Assembly (NCBI GenBank): GCA_030527105.1
Contig: JAUNBK010000010.1
Span: 1 to 64,000 of the forward strand
DNA: 64,000 nt
Direction of reading: 5' to 3'
DNA from: Planctomycetia bacterium
Lineage (GTDB): Bacteria > Planctomycetota > Planctomycetia > Pirellulales > Thermoguttaceae
Both the position numbers and the translations under genes were made by a program. Below the pieces are notes generated by a model that saw only the letters and a program-made list of their open reading frames with translations, did not search any database and was not told the DNA's origin. Positions 8,432 to 17,855 of the stretch are shown one piece after another; the stretch's first letter is position 1; each line of letters starts with the position of its first letter.

Positions 8432-10492
8432 GTGAGCATTTCCGCCTATTTGATATTTCGAGACGAAAACCGATTCAACGAAGTGTACCGTCTAATACCG
8501 GAAAAAACTGCTACGATTGGACGCGCACCAGCGAATACGATTGTTCTCAAAGACGACCGATGCAGCCGGGCACACGCGGAAATCAACTATTACAAAAACG
8601 CCGACGCTTGGTTCGTTCGCGACCTCGGCAGTCGAAACGGAACCGTTGTAAACGGCAAAAAAATCAACCCTTCTGAAGAATATCGTCTTTTCTCTAGCGA
8701 CCTTCTCCAATTTGGCAAAACGCCACTTCTCTTTGTGCGCAGCCTCTCAGACCTCCCCTCAGGGCAACATGACAACGATCCACCGATCACGCGCATTGAC
8801 CCCTTTGAACCAAATCAAAGTCCTGAGCACTCGAGTTTCGAAAGTTCCCATGTCCTCTCCCAGAGTGGAGATGTGACAGAAGAAACGATGATCACACTGC
8901 GTCGCGACAAGACCCGGATTTTCGAGACGGTCGACCTCGAGCGCCCGAACGTAGCAAACACAACCGGTCGAAATATCCGGCGTTCGATAGCGAGCTTGTG
9001 CCGACTTGCGCTTGAAATCAATCGCAAGAGCGACCTTCGCGGCAAGTTGGAGCTTGCGCTTCAAACGCTGCTTCGCGAGCTTCCCGTGAATCATGCTGGC
9101 GTGCTTCTCTTTCCGGAGCCGTTAGAAAAGAATATTGATATTCATCAATTGGAGCCGACAGCCGCACTTGGCCCCCCCGGCACGCAGTACCAACGCGTTT
9201 CGGATTATCTTGCGCAGACCGTTCTCGAGACGCGCAACGCCGTGATTGCTCGACACGTGCGCGGGGACAGCATCCTAGGGCGTCGCAATAGCGAAGGTGT
9301 CATCGAGACGACCTCCGTCATTTGCGCGCCAATTTTCACGGATGCGAAGCGCTGGGGGCTTGTCCACGTCTATTCGACCGATTTGCAGATGGAGCCGGAC
9401 GAGCAAGATTTGGATTTCACGATTGGCGTTGCGGAGATTTTGTCCATCACGCTGGAGAATCTCAAACAACAATCCGTGCTCGCCACACGTCTCAACATCG
9501 CGCGGGACGAGAACGCGGACTTGCGCAAACGGCTTGGAGTTCAGAGCGAAATCGTTGGCTCCAGCCCCACCGTGGCGGATATCATGGAGCAAATAGTTCT
9601 TGCCGCCAACAGCCGTGCAACGGTTTTGATTCGCGGCGAGAGCGGCGTTGGAAAAGAACTTGTCGCGCGCGGCGTCCATTATTCTAGCCCTCGCAAGAAG
9701 GAGGCGTTCATCTGCCTTAATTGTGCGGCACTTGCGGAAGATCTGCTCGCCAGCGAGCTTTTCGGGCACGAAAAAGGAGCTTTCACGGGTGCGACGGATC
9801 GGAAAATCGGCAAGTTCGAGGCGGCGGACGGCGGCACGCTCATGCTCGACGAAATAGGCGAAATGAGCATGAACATCCAAGCCAAATTCCTCCGCGTCCT
9901 TGAAGGGCACCCCTTCGAGCGCGTCGGGGGGAATAAGCCGATCAAGGTCGACGTGAGGGTTATTGCCGCGACAAATAGGGATTTGGAGCAAGAAGTCCTC
10001 GCTGGTCGGTTTCGAAAAGACCTTTTCTTCCGGCTGCGCGTGGTCGAAATACTCGTCCCACCGCTTCGAGAACGACAGTCGGACGTTCCGCAGCTAGCCG
10101 AGCACTTTTTCCGACAATTCCGCAACGAAACGGGTCGAAAACTCCACGGCTTCTCGCACGAGGCAATGGAGAAATTGTGTTCCTATTCGTGGCCGGGGAA
10201 TATCCGTGAGTTGAAAAACGTAATAGAGCGTGCGGTCGTGCTTGCGCGTGGGGAACAAATCGAGCCGAACGACCTTCTCCTCTCGAATCTTTCGGCGCCG
10301 TTTGACACCCTCGCCCCACTCTCGAACGCATCTGGCGAGTCGTTTCGCCCGCTCTCCCTCGAAGACGTAGAGCTTGAGCACATCCGTCGGACGCTGGAGT
10401 ACACATCGGGCAATAAAAGCAAGGCGGCACAGCTTTTGGGCATTGAGCGCACCACCTTGGATCGAAAGATACGAAAAATAGAGAACAAATAA
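8432..10492 (+). CDS. FHA-GAF-sigma54 AAA+ transcriptional activator (Fis-type HTH)
   Basis: Enhancer-binding activator that would open sigma54 promoters by ATP hydrolysis. Domains in 686 residues: N-terminal FHA (~20-95, TIGRAPANTIVL, CSRAHAEI and NGTVVNGKKI), which binds phosphothreonine; GAF (~180-350); AAA+ (~375-610) with Walker A GESGVGKE, the sigma54-contact loop GAFTGA and Walker B GGTLMLDEIGEM; and a C-terminal Fis HTH (KAAQLLGIERTTLDRKI). Translation starts at GTG 8432 with AGAAGGA seven bases upstream. FHA input suggests control by a Ser/Thr kinase; none is encoded nearby. It ends three bases from the convergent response-regulator gene. Target genes are unknown. Confidence 0.93.
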   Translation: MSISAYLIFRDENRFNEVYRLIPEKTATIGRAPANTIVLKDDRCSRAHAEINYYKNADAWFVRDLGSRNGTVVNGKKINPSEEYRLFSSDLLQFGKTPLLFVRSLSDLPSGQHDNDPPITRIDPFEPNQSPEHSSFESSHVLSQSGDVTEETMITLRRDKTRIFETVDLERPNVANTTGRNIRRSIASLCRLALEINRKSDLRGKLELALQTLLRELPVNHAGVLLFPEPLEKNIDIHQLEPTAALGPPGTQYQRVSDYLAQTVLETRNAVIARHVRGDSILGRRNSEGVIETTSVICAPIFTDAKRWGLVHVYSTDLQMEPDEQDLDFTIGVAEILSITLENLKQQSVLATRLNIARDENADLRKRLGVQSEIVGSSPTVADIMEQIVLAANSRATVLIRGESGVGKELVARGVHYSSPRKKEAFICLNCAALAEDLLASELFGHEKGAFTGATDRKIGKFEAADGGTLMLDEIGEMSMNIQAKFLRVLEGHPFERVGGNKPIKVDVRVIAATNRDLEQEVLAGRFRKDLFFRLRVVEILVPPLRERQSDVPQLAEHFFRQFRNETGRKLHGFSHEAMEKLCSYSWPGNIRELKNVIERAVVLARGEQIEPNDLLLSNLSAPFDTLAPLSNASGESFRPLSLEDVELEHIRRTLEYTSGNKSKAAQLLGIERTTLDRKIRKIENK

Positions 10493-10495
10493 GGA

Positions 10496-11125
10496 TTAAG
10501 CGAGTCCTTTGCGCACCGCCCAAACGGCAGCCTGCGTCCGATCCTGAACGTCCAGCTTGCGAAAAATTCGGTGGAGGTGTTCTTTGACGGTCTCAATACT
10601 CACTTCCAACTGGGAGGCAATTTCCTTATTGCTAAGCCCCATTGCGAGACGCCGCAAGACCTGTTCCTCGCGCGCAGTGAGTTTCTTTCGCATGTCCAGA
10701 AACTCTTTGGAATTCTGGCTGTTCTGAATTCGCACCCACTCGGCATTCGTAGAACGATTGATTCCGTAGTAGATGTTCTGGAGCGTGCTCACGAGAAGGA
10801 CACCCGCAATATCCTTCTTGAGATAGTCCTTCACGCCGAGTCCCGAACACTCCGCCATTAAGCTGGGGTCATCTGACGACGTAAAAGCGACCATTTTGAC
10901 GATGGGATGAGCATAGCGAAATTTTCTGATGAACTCGATAGCGTTGAACTTCGTCGCAGCGGGATCGATCAACGAAATGTCCAGTTTTTTCTCTTTCGCC
11001 CACAAAATCGCGTCCTTCTCGCTGCTGGACGACCCCACCAAATGGATCGGAGAGTCTGCCAGAAGAGATCGAACACCTGCGCGCGAAACATCATGTTCGT
11101 CGATGTGAATCAATCGAATTTCCAT
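10496..11125 (-). CDS. NarL/FixJ-family response regulator
   Basis: Two-component response regulator of 209 residues. The receiver (1-120) has the acidic pair DE (IHIDEHD), the phospho-acceptor Asp in LID, Thr in AFTSS and Lys in YLKKD. The C-terminal LuxR-type HTH (~145-205) has LTAREEQVLRRLAMGLSNK, then EIASQLEVSIETVKEHLHRIF. I place the start at the second ATG (11125) because GAGGG sits six bases upstream; at the first ATG the spacing would be one base. No histidine kinase is adjacent. It lies 35 bases behind prfA on the same strand and may be read through from it. The DNA target is unknown. Confidence 0.9.
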   Translation of the reverse strand: MEIRLIHIDEHDVSRAGVRSLLADSPIHLVGSSSSEKDAILWAKEKKLDISLIDPAATKFNAIEFIRKFRYAHPIVKMVAFTSSDDPSLMAECSGLGVKDYLKKDIAGVLLVSTLQNIYYGINRSTNAEWVRIQNSQNSKEFLDMRKKLTAREEQVLRRLAMGLSNKEIASQLEVSIETVKEHLHRIFRKLDVQDRTQAAVWAVRKGLA

Positions 11126-11160
11126 AGCCATCCCTCATAAAAGTGGAGAAAAAAAGCGTA

Positions 11161-12237
11161 TTACAACTCAACCGTCCCAAACGCCATCCGCTGCTCCTGC
11201 CGCTCGTACTCGAGGAGACCATCGATAAGCGGCTCCATGTTCCCCGCAAGAATCGTGTCTAACTTATAAAGCGTGAGGTTGATTCGATGATCCGTCACGC
11301 GATTTTCCGGGAAATTGTACGTCCGAATGCGCTGGCTTCGATCGCCGGATCCGACTTTCGACTTCCGATCGTCCGAACGCTTCGTCGCCTCAATCTCACG
11401 ATAATGATCGTACAAACGCGACTTCAACACTCGAATCGCCTTGGCGAGATTCTTGTGCTGACTCTTCTCGTCTTGGCACTGCACGACGATACCCGTCGCG
11501 AGGTGGGTGAGTCGCACAGCCGATTCGGTTTTATTGACGTGCTGCCCGCCAGGACCGCTCGCGCAAAACTTATCGAGACGATAATCTTCCTGCTTCAGAT
11601 CAACCTCAACCTCCTCCGGCTCCGGCATCACAGCAACCGTCGCGGCAGAAGTGTGGATTCTCCCCTTCGCTTCGGTCTCTGGAACACGCTGGACGCGATG
11701 ACCACCGCTTTCGTATTGCAATTCACGAAAGACGCCATCGCCCTCGATTCCGAGGATAATTTCCTTGAAACCACCCAACTCGGTGGCGTTGAGATCCATC
11801 ACCTCGACTCTCCACCCTTTTTTCTCGGCATAATGCTTGTACATATCGTACAAATCTCGCGCGAAAAGAGCCGCCTCGTCGCCGCCCGTCCCGGCACGGA
11901 TTTCCAGAATGATTCTCGTTCTGTTCGCGTCCTCGCCACCGATCGTGAGATCGAGGAGTTCTTCCCACAACCTCTCACGATTCTCCTTTAGCTCGGGCAA
12001 CTCCATCTCCGCCAACTCACGCAGCTCTGGATCGCTCCCCGTGAGCATATCTTTCGCCTCAAGTATCTGGTGATTCAAGTCACGAAAACGCCGATAGCAC
12101 GTCGCCAACTTTGCAATAGAGCCGTGCTCTCTCGCCACATCCACTAGTTTTGCGGAGTTTTGGAGCACATCGGGATCGACCATTAAACGCTCAAGCTCTT
12201 CGAAGCGCTCGAGTTTTTCTTCCAGCATTTTATGCAT
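11161..12237 (-). CDS. prfA: Peptide chain release factor 1
   Basis: Class I release factor that reads UAA/UAG and triggers peptidyl-tRNA hydrolysis on the ribosome. The 358-residue length is typical of RF1. The catalytic GGQ motif lies in [17 protein letters not shown]1-type segments include [13 protein letters not shown] and [18 protein letters not shown]. The start was set at ATG 12237 (MHKMLEEKL); the longer frame opens with a TTG and has no better ribosome site. bL31 lies upstream on the same strand, a common gene order. A prmC methyltransferase gene, often adjacent, is absent. Confidence 0.96.
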   Translation of the reverse strand: MHKMLEEKLERFEELERLMVDPDVLQNSAKLVDVAREHGSIAKLATCYRRFRDLNHQILEAKDMLTGSDPELRELAEMELPELKENRERLWEELLDLTIGGEDANRTRIILEIRAGTGGDEAALFARDLYDMYKHYAEKKGWRVEVMDLNATELGGFKEIILGIEGDGVFRELQYESGGHRVQRVPETEAKGRIHTSAATVAVMPEPEEVEVDLKQEDYRLDKFCASGPGGQHVNKTESAVRLTHLATGIVVQCQDEKSQHKNLAKAIRVLKSRLYDHYREIEATKRSDDRKSKVGSGDRSQRIRTYNFPENRVTDHRINLTLYKLDTILAGNMEPLIDGLLEYERQEQRMAFGTVEL

Positions 12238-12443
12238 AATAAAGTAGAATCCGCCTTCCAACGGCGCTCGGGACGCGTCGTTTTACGACCATCCGACCTT
12301 TTGCACCCCTCAACGACAAGAAAAGGGATAGGAGCCAAAACGAAAAAACGCCACGCACTCCCCGAACCACGCAAAGCCCCGCAGAGCCAAAACCCAAGGA
12401 AATCACGTGGCTTGGGAAAAACGGACGCACAGACTGCGACGAA

Positions 12444-12698
12444 CTACTCCGCAGAGGATTCCGAGGAGGTCTTCTTGGATTTTTGAAGGCTCGTGTACCC
12501 GCTCTTGGAGACCTTTGAACGGAATCTCTCAATACGACCAGCGGTATCGACATACTTGAGGCGTCCCGTATAAAATGGATGGCACGCATTGCAAATATCG
12601 ATTTTCAATTCAGGTTTCGTGCTGCGCGTGACGAAAGTATTGCCACACCCACAGGTGACTTTGGTTTCCATGTACTTTGGATGAATTTTATCTTTCAT
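12444..12698 (-). CDS. rpmE: 50S ribosomal protein bL31
   Basis: Large-subunit ribosomal protein, 84 residues. It is the zinc-binding (C+) form: CGCGNTF and [11 protein letters not shown] supply the cysteines. The N-terminus MKDKIHPKY is typical. A TATAAT box on the minus strand at about 12805-12800 may drive it. prfA follows after a 206-base gap in which I see no gene. The C-terminal tail ([15 protein letters not shown]) is a Ser/Lys-rich extension. Confidence 0.96.
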   Translation of the reverse strand: MKDKIHPKYMETKVTCGCGNTFVTRSTKPELKIDICNACHPFYTGRLKYVDTAGRIERFRSKVSKSGYTSLQKSKKTSSESSAE

Positions 12699-12902
12699 GA
12701 TTCTTCAATCCCTAAAAACCTCGCGACGCCGCGCACCAGGCTACCCCTCTGAGCAGCACGGCAGACGCAAAACAGACATTCCAATATATTTAGTCGACCA
12801 TTATATCACTTTTTTGTAGAAAAAACAGGGGGGGAGAGAAGTTTCCATGGCACAGAGGCACCGGGACACAGAGGCACCGGGACAAATTTCGAGAACACCC
12901 CC

Positions 12903-12930
12903 TTGCGCTTTTCGTTGCTCTTGCTACAAT
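12903..12930 (+). promoter_or_regulatory. Possible promoter of purH
   Basis: TTGCGC (12903-12908), 16-base spacer, TACAAT (12925-12930). A second candidate, TTGACG followed by TATACA at 15 bases, lies just downstream. The choice is uncertain. Confidence 0.4.
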
Positions 12931-12989
12931 GTGCAGTTGACGTATTTTGTACCCTTTTATACAGAAGGCTTTATTATAAGGCAGAAGTC

Positions 12990-14564
12990 ATGCAATCTCC
13001 CACAATTCAACGAGCAATCATCAGTGTCAGCGACAAAACGGGTCTGGACGATTTCGCTCGAGAACTCGTTTCGCTCGGCGTCGCGCTTTATAGCACCGGC
13101 GGCACTCGCACTTTTTTGGAGTCGAAAGGTATCCCTGTCCAAGACGTCTCGGCGTACACGGGTTTTCCCGAGATGATGGACGGACGTCTCAAGACGCTCC
13201 ATCCAAAGGTTTTTGGTGGTATTTTGTGCCGACACGATCGCAATGACGATATGAACGGCTTGAAGGAACACGACATTGTTTCGTTTGAATTGGTCGTTGT
13301 GAATCTTTATCCTTTCGAGGAGACGATTGCGAAGCCCGACACCACTGCGGCACAGGCAGTCGAGAAGATCGACATTGGAGGTCCCTCGCTCGTGCGTGCG
13401 GCGGCGAAAAATCACCTTTTCACCACGATTGCGACGAATCCCACTCAATTTGGAGAGATTCTTGAGTCCATGCGCCAGAATCAGGGCGCAACGACTCTCG
13501 ATCTGCGCAAAAAACTGGCGGCGGAGGCGTTCCTTCATACCGCGAAATACGACCGCGCCATCGCCAATTGGTTCGCGAAACAGCTTGGTGAGGAGGATTT
13601 CCCACCGCTCATGAGCGTCGCGTTCGAGAAGGCTGCCGAGCTGCGTTATGGGGAGAATCCTCATCAGAAAGCTGCGGTTTATCGTTCGAGCGACGCTGCC
13701 GACCGACCGAACATCGTCACGGCACGCCAACTCAATGGGAAAGAACTTTCGTACAACAACATCATGGATTTGGATGCCGCAATGGGTATCGTGCTGCGCA
13801 GCAAGGCGCCGGCGGTCTCCGTTATTAAACACAACAATCCGTGTGGCGTTGCTGAGGCGGAATCGCTCGCGACGGCGTGCGAAAAAGCCTTGGCGGGCGA
13901 CCCGCTCTCGGCTTTCGGGTCGATTCTCGGAATGAATCGCGTCTTGGACGAAGAGACCGCGAACGTTTTATGCACTCCCGGACTTTTTATCGAAGCAATT
14001 GCGGCGGAGGGGTTTGAACCAAAGGCGCTTGAGATTCTCACGTCGACGCCGAAGTGGCACAAAAACGTGCGTCTCATGGAGGTGGGCGACCTCTCCAAGC
14101 CCCAGTCCGCGTGGGCGTGGCGCGCAATTGAGGGTGGGCTGCTCGTTCAAAATGCCGACATTTTCGACGACCCGGAGGATGAGTGGCAGATTATCACGGA
14201 AGCCGCTCCGACGAAAAAGCAGATGGAGGATTTGAGATTCGCGTGGGCCATCTGCCGTTTCGTGAAATCAAACGCGATTGTCCTTTGCAAGGATCGGATG
14301 CTTCTCGGCGCGGGTGCCGGGCAGATGAGTCGTGTCGACTCCGTTGAGATTGCGATTCGCAAGGCGGGCGACCGGATCAAGGATGCCGTTCTTGCAAGCG
14401 ACGCATTTTTCCCGTTCCCCGACTCGATCGAACTCGCGCACGAAGCGGGCATTTCGGCGATCATTCAGCCCGGCGGATCGAAAAACGATCCCTTGGTCAT
14501 TGAGGCGTGCAACAAATACGGCGTCGCGATGATTTTCACGGGCAGACGCCACTTCAAACACTAA
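12990..14564 (+). CDS. purH: Bifunctional IMP cyclohydrolase / AICAR transformylase
   Basis: Catalyses the last two steps of purine synthesis: formylation of AICAR with 10-formyl-THF, then ring closure to IMP. 524 residues, usual for the family. The N-terminal MGS-like cyclohydrolase domain (1-~200) shows SVSDKTGL and MMDGRLKTLHPKVFGGIL. The AICAR transformylase domain follows, with RYGENPHQKA and the catalytic KHNNPCG. The start is ATG 12990 with an AAGG about nine bases upstream; the longer frame runs over the promoter. purD lies 1.5 kb downstream on the other strand. A terminator follows. Confidence 0.97.
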   Translation: MQSPTIQRAIISVSDKTGLDDFARELVSLGVALYSTGGTRTFLESKGIPVQDVSAYTGFPEMMDGRLKTLHPKVFGGILCRHDRNDDMNGLKEHDIVSFELVVVNLYPFEETIAKPDTTAAQAVEKIDIGGPSLVRAAAKNHLFTTIATNPTQFGEILESMRQNQGATTLDLRKKLAAEAFLHTAKYDRAIANWFAKQLGEEDFPPLMSVAFEKAAELRYGENPHQKAAVYRSSDAADRPNIVTARQLNGKELSYNNIMDLDAAMGIVLRSKAPAVSVIKHNNPCGVAEAESLATACEKALAGDPLSAFGSILGMNRVLDEETANVLCTPGLFIEAIAAEGFEPKALEILTSTPKWHKNVRLMEVGDLSKPQSAWAWRAIEGGLLVQNADIFDDPEDEWQIITEAAPTKKQMEDLRFAWAICRFVKSNAIVLCKDRMLLGAGAGQMSRVDSVEIAIRKAGDRIKDAVLASDAFFPFPDSIELAHEAGISAIIQPGGSKNDPLVIEACNKYGVAMIFTGRRHFKH

Positions 14565-14617
14565 TTTGCACAAAAAAGACGGAAGTTGGTGGCGAAAAAG
14601 AAGCGAAAAAGGAACCA

Positions 14618-14652
14618 AACTCTCCTTTTTGGGCTGAGTTGGGGAGTTTTTT
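14618..14652 (+). terminator. Rho-independent terminator of purH
   Basis: Arms AACTCTCC (14618-14625) and GGGGAGTT (14641-14648), with one G-T pair and a 15-base loop, followed by a run of T. Confidence 0.75.
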
Positions 14653-14775
14653 GACGCATTCATTCAAAAATGGTGGATCGCGTTAAAAAATGGGGAGGAT
14701 CAAGCCGATAAAGGATATGGTAGTTTGTACATGTATCGGATTTGTGTCGGAACCCAAAACGTTAGCGAGAACCCC

Positions 14776-16041
14776 ATGAAACCTTTCCTTTTTCGCCCCC
14801 AGTTTTTATTGATTTTGCCGATTCTGTCGCTTTTGTGTCTGGCGTCGTTGTGTTTGTGTGTGCAGGGTACCGCTCTTGCGCGTGACATTTATGTGCACAA
14901 CACGCAGGGAAACGACGATTTCTCGGGGTTGAACGAAAAATCTCCCGGCGAAAACGGTCCGGTTCGAACGATTCGTCGTGCGCTTCTCCTTGCGGATCGT
15001 GGCGACCGGATCATTTTGGTAAATTCTGGCGAGCCGTATCGCGAGAGTGTGCTTCTCATGGGGCGTCGCCACAGCGGGCTGCCAGGTTTTCCTTTCACGA
15101 TCGAGGGGAACGGAGCCGTTTTGGATGGCTCGACGCCCGTTCCGCCCACTTGGTGGAAGCAGGCGGGGGACGGAATTTTCCGATTCCAACCGGAGTACAC
15201 CAGCTTTCAAAATCTCTACAAAGACGGCGTCCCACTTGAGCGCGTTTCGACTGAGGGCATGGCGACGAACGATGGCGCGCCCCTCATCAAGCTCGAGGAA
15301 ATGCAGTGGTGCCTCTACGATAGGTCGATCTATTTCAAGCCGCAGCGTGGGTGGATGCCGTACGAATACAACATCTCGTGCGCGGGCGCTCAACACGGAA
15401 TCGCACTCTTTCAAGTGGACAATGTCGAGATTCGGAACCTTATCGTGCAGGGATTTCAAAACGACGGCATCATTGCGAGCAACATGGCGCGGGACGTCTA
15501 TCTGCGCAACGTGACGCTCCGAGGAAACGCGCGCGCCGGCTTGTGTGTCGGAACCGGTTCCACCGTTTGGCTCTTGGATTCCCTCCTCGGGAACAACCTT
15601 TACGCCCAAGCGCTCACGGAGGAAAACTCCTTCCTCTCCGTCTGGCGCTCGAGTTTGATCTCCAACACCGCCCCCGGCTGGGTCGACGATGCAATTGAAG
15701 AGGAAAACGGCGGCAAAAGCTCTGCCGTCTTTTTCCGAGACGGGAAAAAACTAGAGGGGGGGCTGAACGAACCTCTTCCGCCAGAAGACACGACCGCCAA
15801 GACGCCCGAAAAAGATGCGCCCGAGCAGGATGCACCCGAGAAAGATAACGCGGAGAGCGATGATTCGCCGTTTGACTCCCCGCTGGATATCAACGATGAG
15901 GGGGAAGAGACCGAGGGTGAAAAGTCTGAGGAAGAAATTGATTTCCCCGTGGACGGCGGGGAGTTTGGTATCGACTTTGGTTCCGAAGACGAGGAACCTG
16001 AACCGAAAGACGACGAGGGTGGTTTCGATTTCGAGATGTGA
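14776..16041 (+). CDS. Secreted right-handed beta-helix protein with acidic tail
   Basis: Exported protein of 421 residues; the exact enzyme family is not recognised. A signal peptide (residues ~1-34, hydrophobic LLILPILSLLCLASLCLCV) ends near ALA. Residues ~35-310 look like a parallel beta-helix of the pectate-lyase/inverting type: DIYVHNTQGNDDFSGL, PVRTIRRALLLADRGDRI, then short coil repeats (NVEIRNLIVQGF, DVYLRNVTLRGN). The last ~90 residues are extremely acidic and Pro-rich (EKDAPEQDAPEKDN and similar) and perhaps disordered. The start was chosen at MKPFLF because the longer N-terminus would mask the signal peptide. It may bind or cleave polysaccharide; no catalytic residues can be assigned. 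Confidence 0.75.
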   Translation: MKPFLFRPQFLLILPILSLLCLASLCLCVQGTALARDIYVHNTQGNDDFSGLNEKSPGENGPVRTIRRALLLADRGDRIILVNSGEPYRESVLLMGRRHSGLPGFPFTIEGNGAVLDGSTPVPPTWWKQAGDGIFRFQPEYTSFQNLYKDGVPLERVSTEGMATNDGAPLIKLEEMQWCLYDRSIYFKPQRGWMPYEYNISCAGAQHGIALFQVDNVEIRNLIVQGFQNDGIIASNMARDVYLRNVTLRGNARAGLCVGTGSTVWLLDSLLGNNLYAQALTEENSFLSVWRSSLISNTAPGWVDDAIEEENGGKSSAVFFRDGKKLEGGLNEPLPPEDTTAKTPEKDAPEQDAPEKDNAESDDSPFDSPLDINDEGEETEGEKSEEEIDFPVDGGEFGIDFGSEDEEPEPKDDEGGFDFEM

Positions 16042-16065
16042 TTTTGTGGATGTGAAAGCGATTTA

Positions 16066-16110
16066 GGAGCAGGGGCGAGCAAAAACCTCTGCTCCCCCCT
16101 TTGTTTTTTC
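16066..16110. terminator. Terminator between convergent genes
   Basis: GGAGCAGGGG (16066-16075) pairs with CCTCTGCTCC (16086-16095) with one mismatch. It is followed by CCCCTTTGTTTTTTC on the plus strand. It mainly serves the beta-helix gene; purD ends at 16114. Confidence 0.75.
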
Positions 16111-16113
16111 GTT

Positions 16114-17409
16114 CTATTTTTCTGGATTCTCACGCGCGATCGCTTTGTCGCCAATGTCGTGGCGGCACCAAGCCCCCTCCCATCGAATCTTCCGCGCCGC
16201 TTCATATGCGTTTTTCTTCGCGAGGGCGATGTTGTCCCCGAACGCCGTGACAGTGAGAACGCGTCCGCCGGCATTCACGACTTCGCCACGCTCATTCACG
16301 CGCGTGCCCGAATGAAACACCTTGACGTCGGGGAGTTTCGTCACCTCGTCCAACCCACGAATGGGGCGTCCGTACTCGGATTTCCCTGGGTATCCCTCCG
16401 ACGCGAGAACGACGCCCACTGTGGGGCGCGGATCCCACTCCAAGGGACCGATTTTGTCGAGCCGACGGTCGATTGTCGCTTCCATAATTGCCGCAAGGTC
16501 GGTCTTCAAGCGCATAAGCAGCGGTTGGCACTCGGGGTCTCCGAATCGGGTATTGAATTCCAAAACCTTCACACCTTGGCGTCCGATCATCAAACCAGCA
16601 TAAAGGACGCCAGAAAAAGGTGCCTCGAGTCGATTCATAACGTGGACGGTGCGAACAAGAATATTCTCCTCAATCCAGCCCAACGTCTGCTCATCGACGA
16701 GCGGCGCGGGACAATAGGCACCCATTCCACCAGTGTTGGGACCTCTGTCGTTGTCGTAAGCGGGCTTGTGGTCTTGGCACGGCGGGAGCGTGAGAATGGT
16801 TTTGCCATCCGTGATTGCAAGGACGCTTGCCTCTTCGCCATCCAATCGCTCTTCGATCACGAGTTTCGCACCGGCAGAGCCGAATTTGAGGTCGAATCCC
16901 ATCTCCTGAACGGCATCCAACGCTTCCTTCCGATTCGAGCAGACATAAACGCCTTTCCCCGACGCCAAGCCATCGGCTTTCACGACAAACGGCTGATCGG
17001 CACTCTCGTTGAGATAATCGATCGCGCTCTGCGGATTGTCGAACGTCGCGAACTCCGCCGTGGGTATGCACCCAAGTTTGAGGGCGTTTTTGCAAAAAAT
17101 CTTGCTCCCCTCCAATTGCGCGGCAGCTTTCGAGGGACCAAAGACGCGCAGTCCTTCCGCCCGCAGCGCGTCCACAATCCCAGCACACAACGGCTGCTCC
17201 GGTCCCACCGCCGTGAGAGCGACGTTGTTCTCCTTTGCGAAACGAATGACCTCGGCAAAGTTCAGCGGATCGATCGCGACATTTTCCGCATCAAAAAACG
17301 TTCCGACATTCCCGGGCGCGACGAAAACGCGATCAACGCTCGGACTTTGCGACAATTTCCACGCGAGCGCGTGTTCACGCCCACCGCCACCGATAACCAA
17401 TACCTTCAT
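16114..17409 (-). CDS. purD: Phosphoribosylamine--glycine ligase (GARS)
   Basis: ATP-grasp ligase joining glycine to phosphoribosylamine, the second step of purine synthesis. 431 residues, normal length. It begins with the Rossmann-like MKVLVIGGGGREHALAW, followed by VAPGNVGT. ATP-grasp features include VVKADGLASGKGV (~140) and LEFNTRFGDPECQ (~290). The ribosome site AGGAG lies seven bases before the ATG. It is transcribed alone, and a dispersed repeat sits directly upstream. Confidence 0.97.
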   Translation of the reverse strand: MKVLVIGGGGREHALAWKLSQSPSVDRVFVAPGNVGTFFDAENVAIDPLNFAEVIRFAKENNVALTAVGPEQPLCAGIVDALRAEGLRVFGPSKAAAQLEGSKIFCKNALKLGCIPTAEFATFDNPQSAIDYLNESADQPFVVKADGLASGKGVYVCSNRKEALDAVQEMGFDLKFGSAGAKLVIEERLDGEEASVLAITDGKTILTLPPCQDHKPAYDNDRGPNTGGMGAYCPAPLVDEQTLGWIEENILVRTVHVMNRLEAPFSGVLYAGLMIGRQGVKVLEFNTRFGDPECQPLLMRLKTDLAAIMEATIDRRLDKIGPLEWDPRPTVGVVLASEGYPGKSEYGRPIRGLDEVTKLPDVKVFHSGTRVNERGEVVNAGGRVLTVTAFGDNIALAKKNAYEAARKIRWEGAWCRHDIGDKAIARENPEK

Positions 17410-17431
17410 CGAAAAACTCCTGTTCGCACGT

Positions 17432-17537
17432 TATACTCATCGTCGTTTAAATTTCCCGTTTTGCGCGACGCTTTGCGAGCCGTGGTGCGTAGCTCCGACG
17501 GCGGACAGAACGGGAAATTTCAACGCGAAGTATTATA
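17432..17537 (-). repeat. 105-bp dispersed repeat, copy 3 (reverse)
   Basis: Near-consensus copy. It starts on the plus strand at TATACTCATCGTCGTTTAAA and ends AACGCGAAGTATTATA. It lies 23 bases upstream of the purD start. The following 17538-17781 is purine-rich and low-complexity (a G run near 17592-17601), with no gene. Confidence 0.92.
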
Positions 17538-17781
17538 AATATAAAGACTCTGGAGACCATTATACCATAGATTTCACGAAAAACCAGAGGGAGGGGGGGG
17601 GGACAGGACGCCGGGGTACCCTCAAAAAAAGTTTGCATTTGAGATTCTCAGTGCCTTTTCCGAGAGAATCGCAGGGGGGAGCGAGACGTTTTGGACACAC
17701 GAAAATCGAAGGAGTCCCAACGTTTGGGGAAATTTTGGGGCTGATGAATAGCTCGATCCAAAAAAAAGTGGGGGGGTTGCC

Positions 17782-17810
17782 TTGTCTTTTTGTTCCATTT
17801 GGGTTATAAT
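17782..17810 (+). promoter_or_regulatory. Sigma70-type promoter of mqnA
   Basis: TTGTCT (17782-17787), 17-base spacer, TATAAT (17805-17810). The leader is about 40 bases. Confidence 0.75.
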
Positions 17811-17855
17811 ACGCGGAGTTGGCACTTGTTCCTATATTTTTTGAAAGTATCTCTT

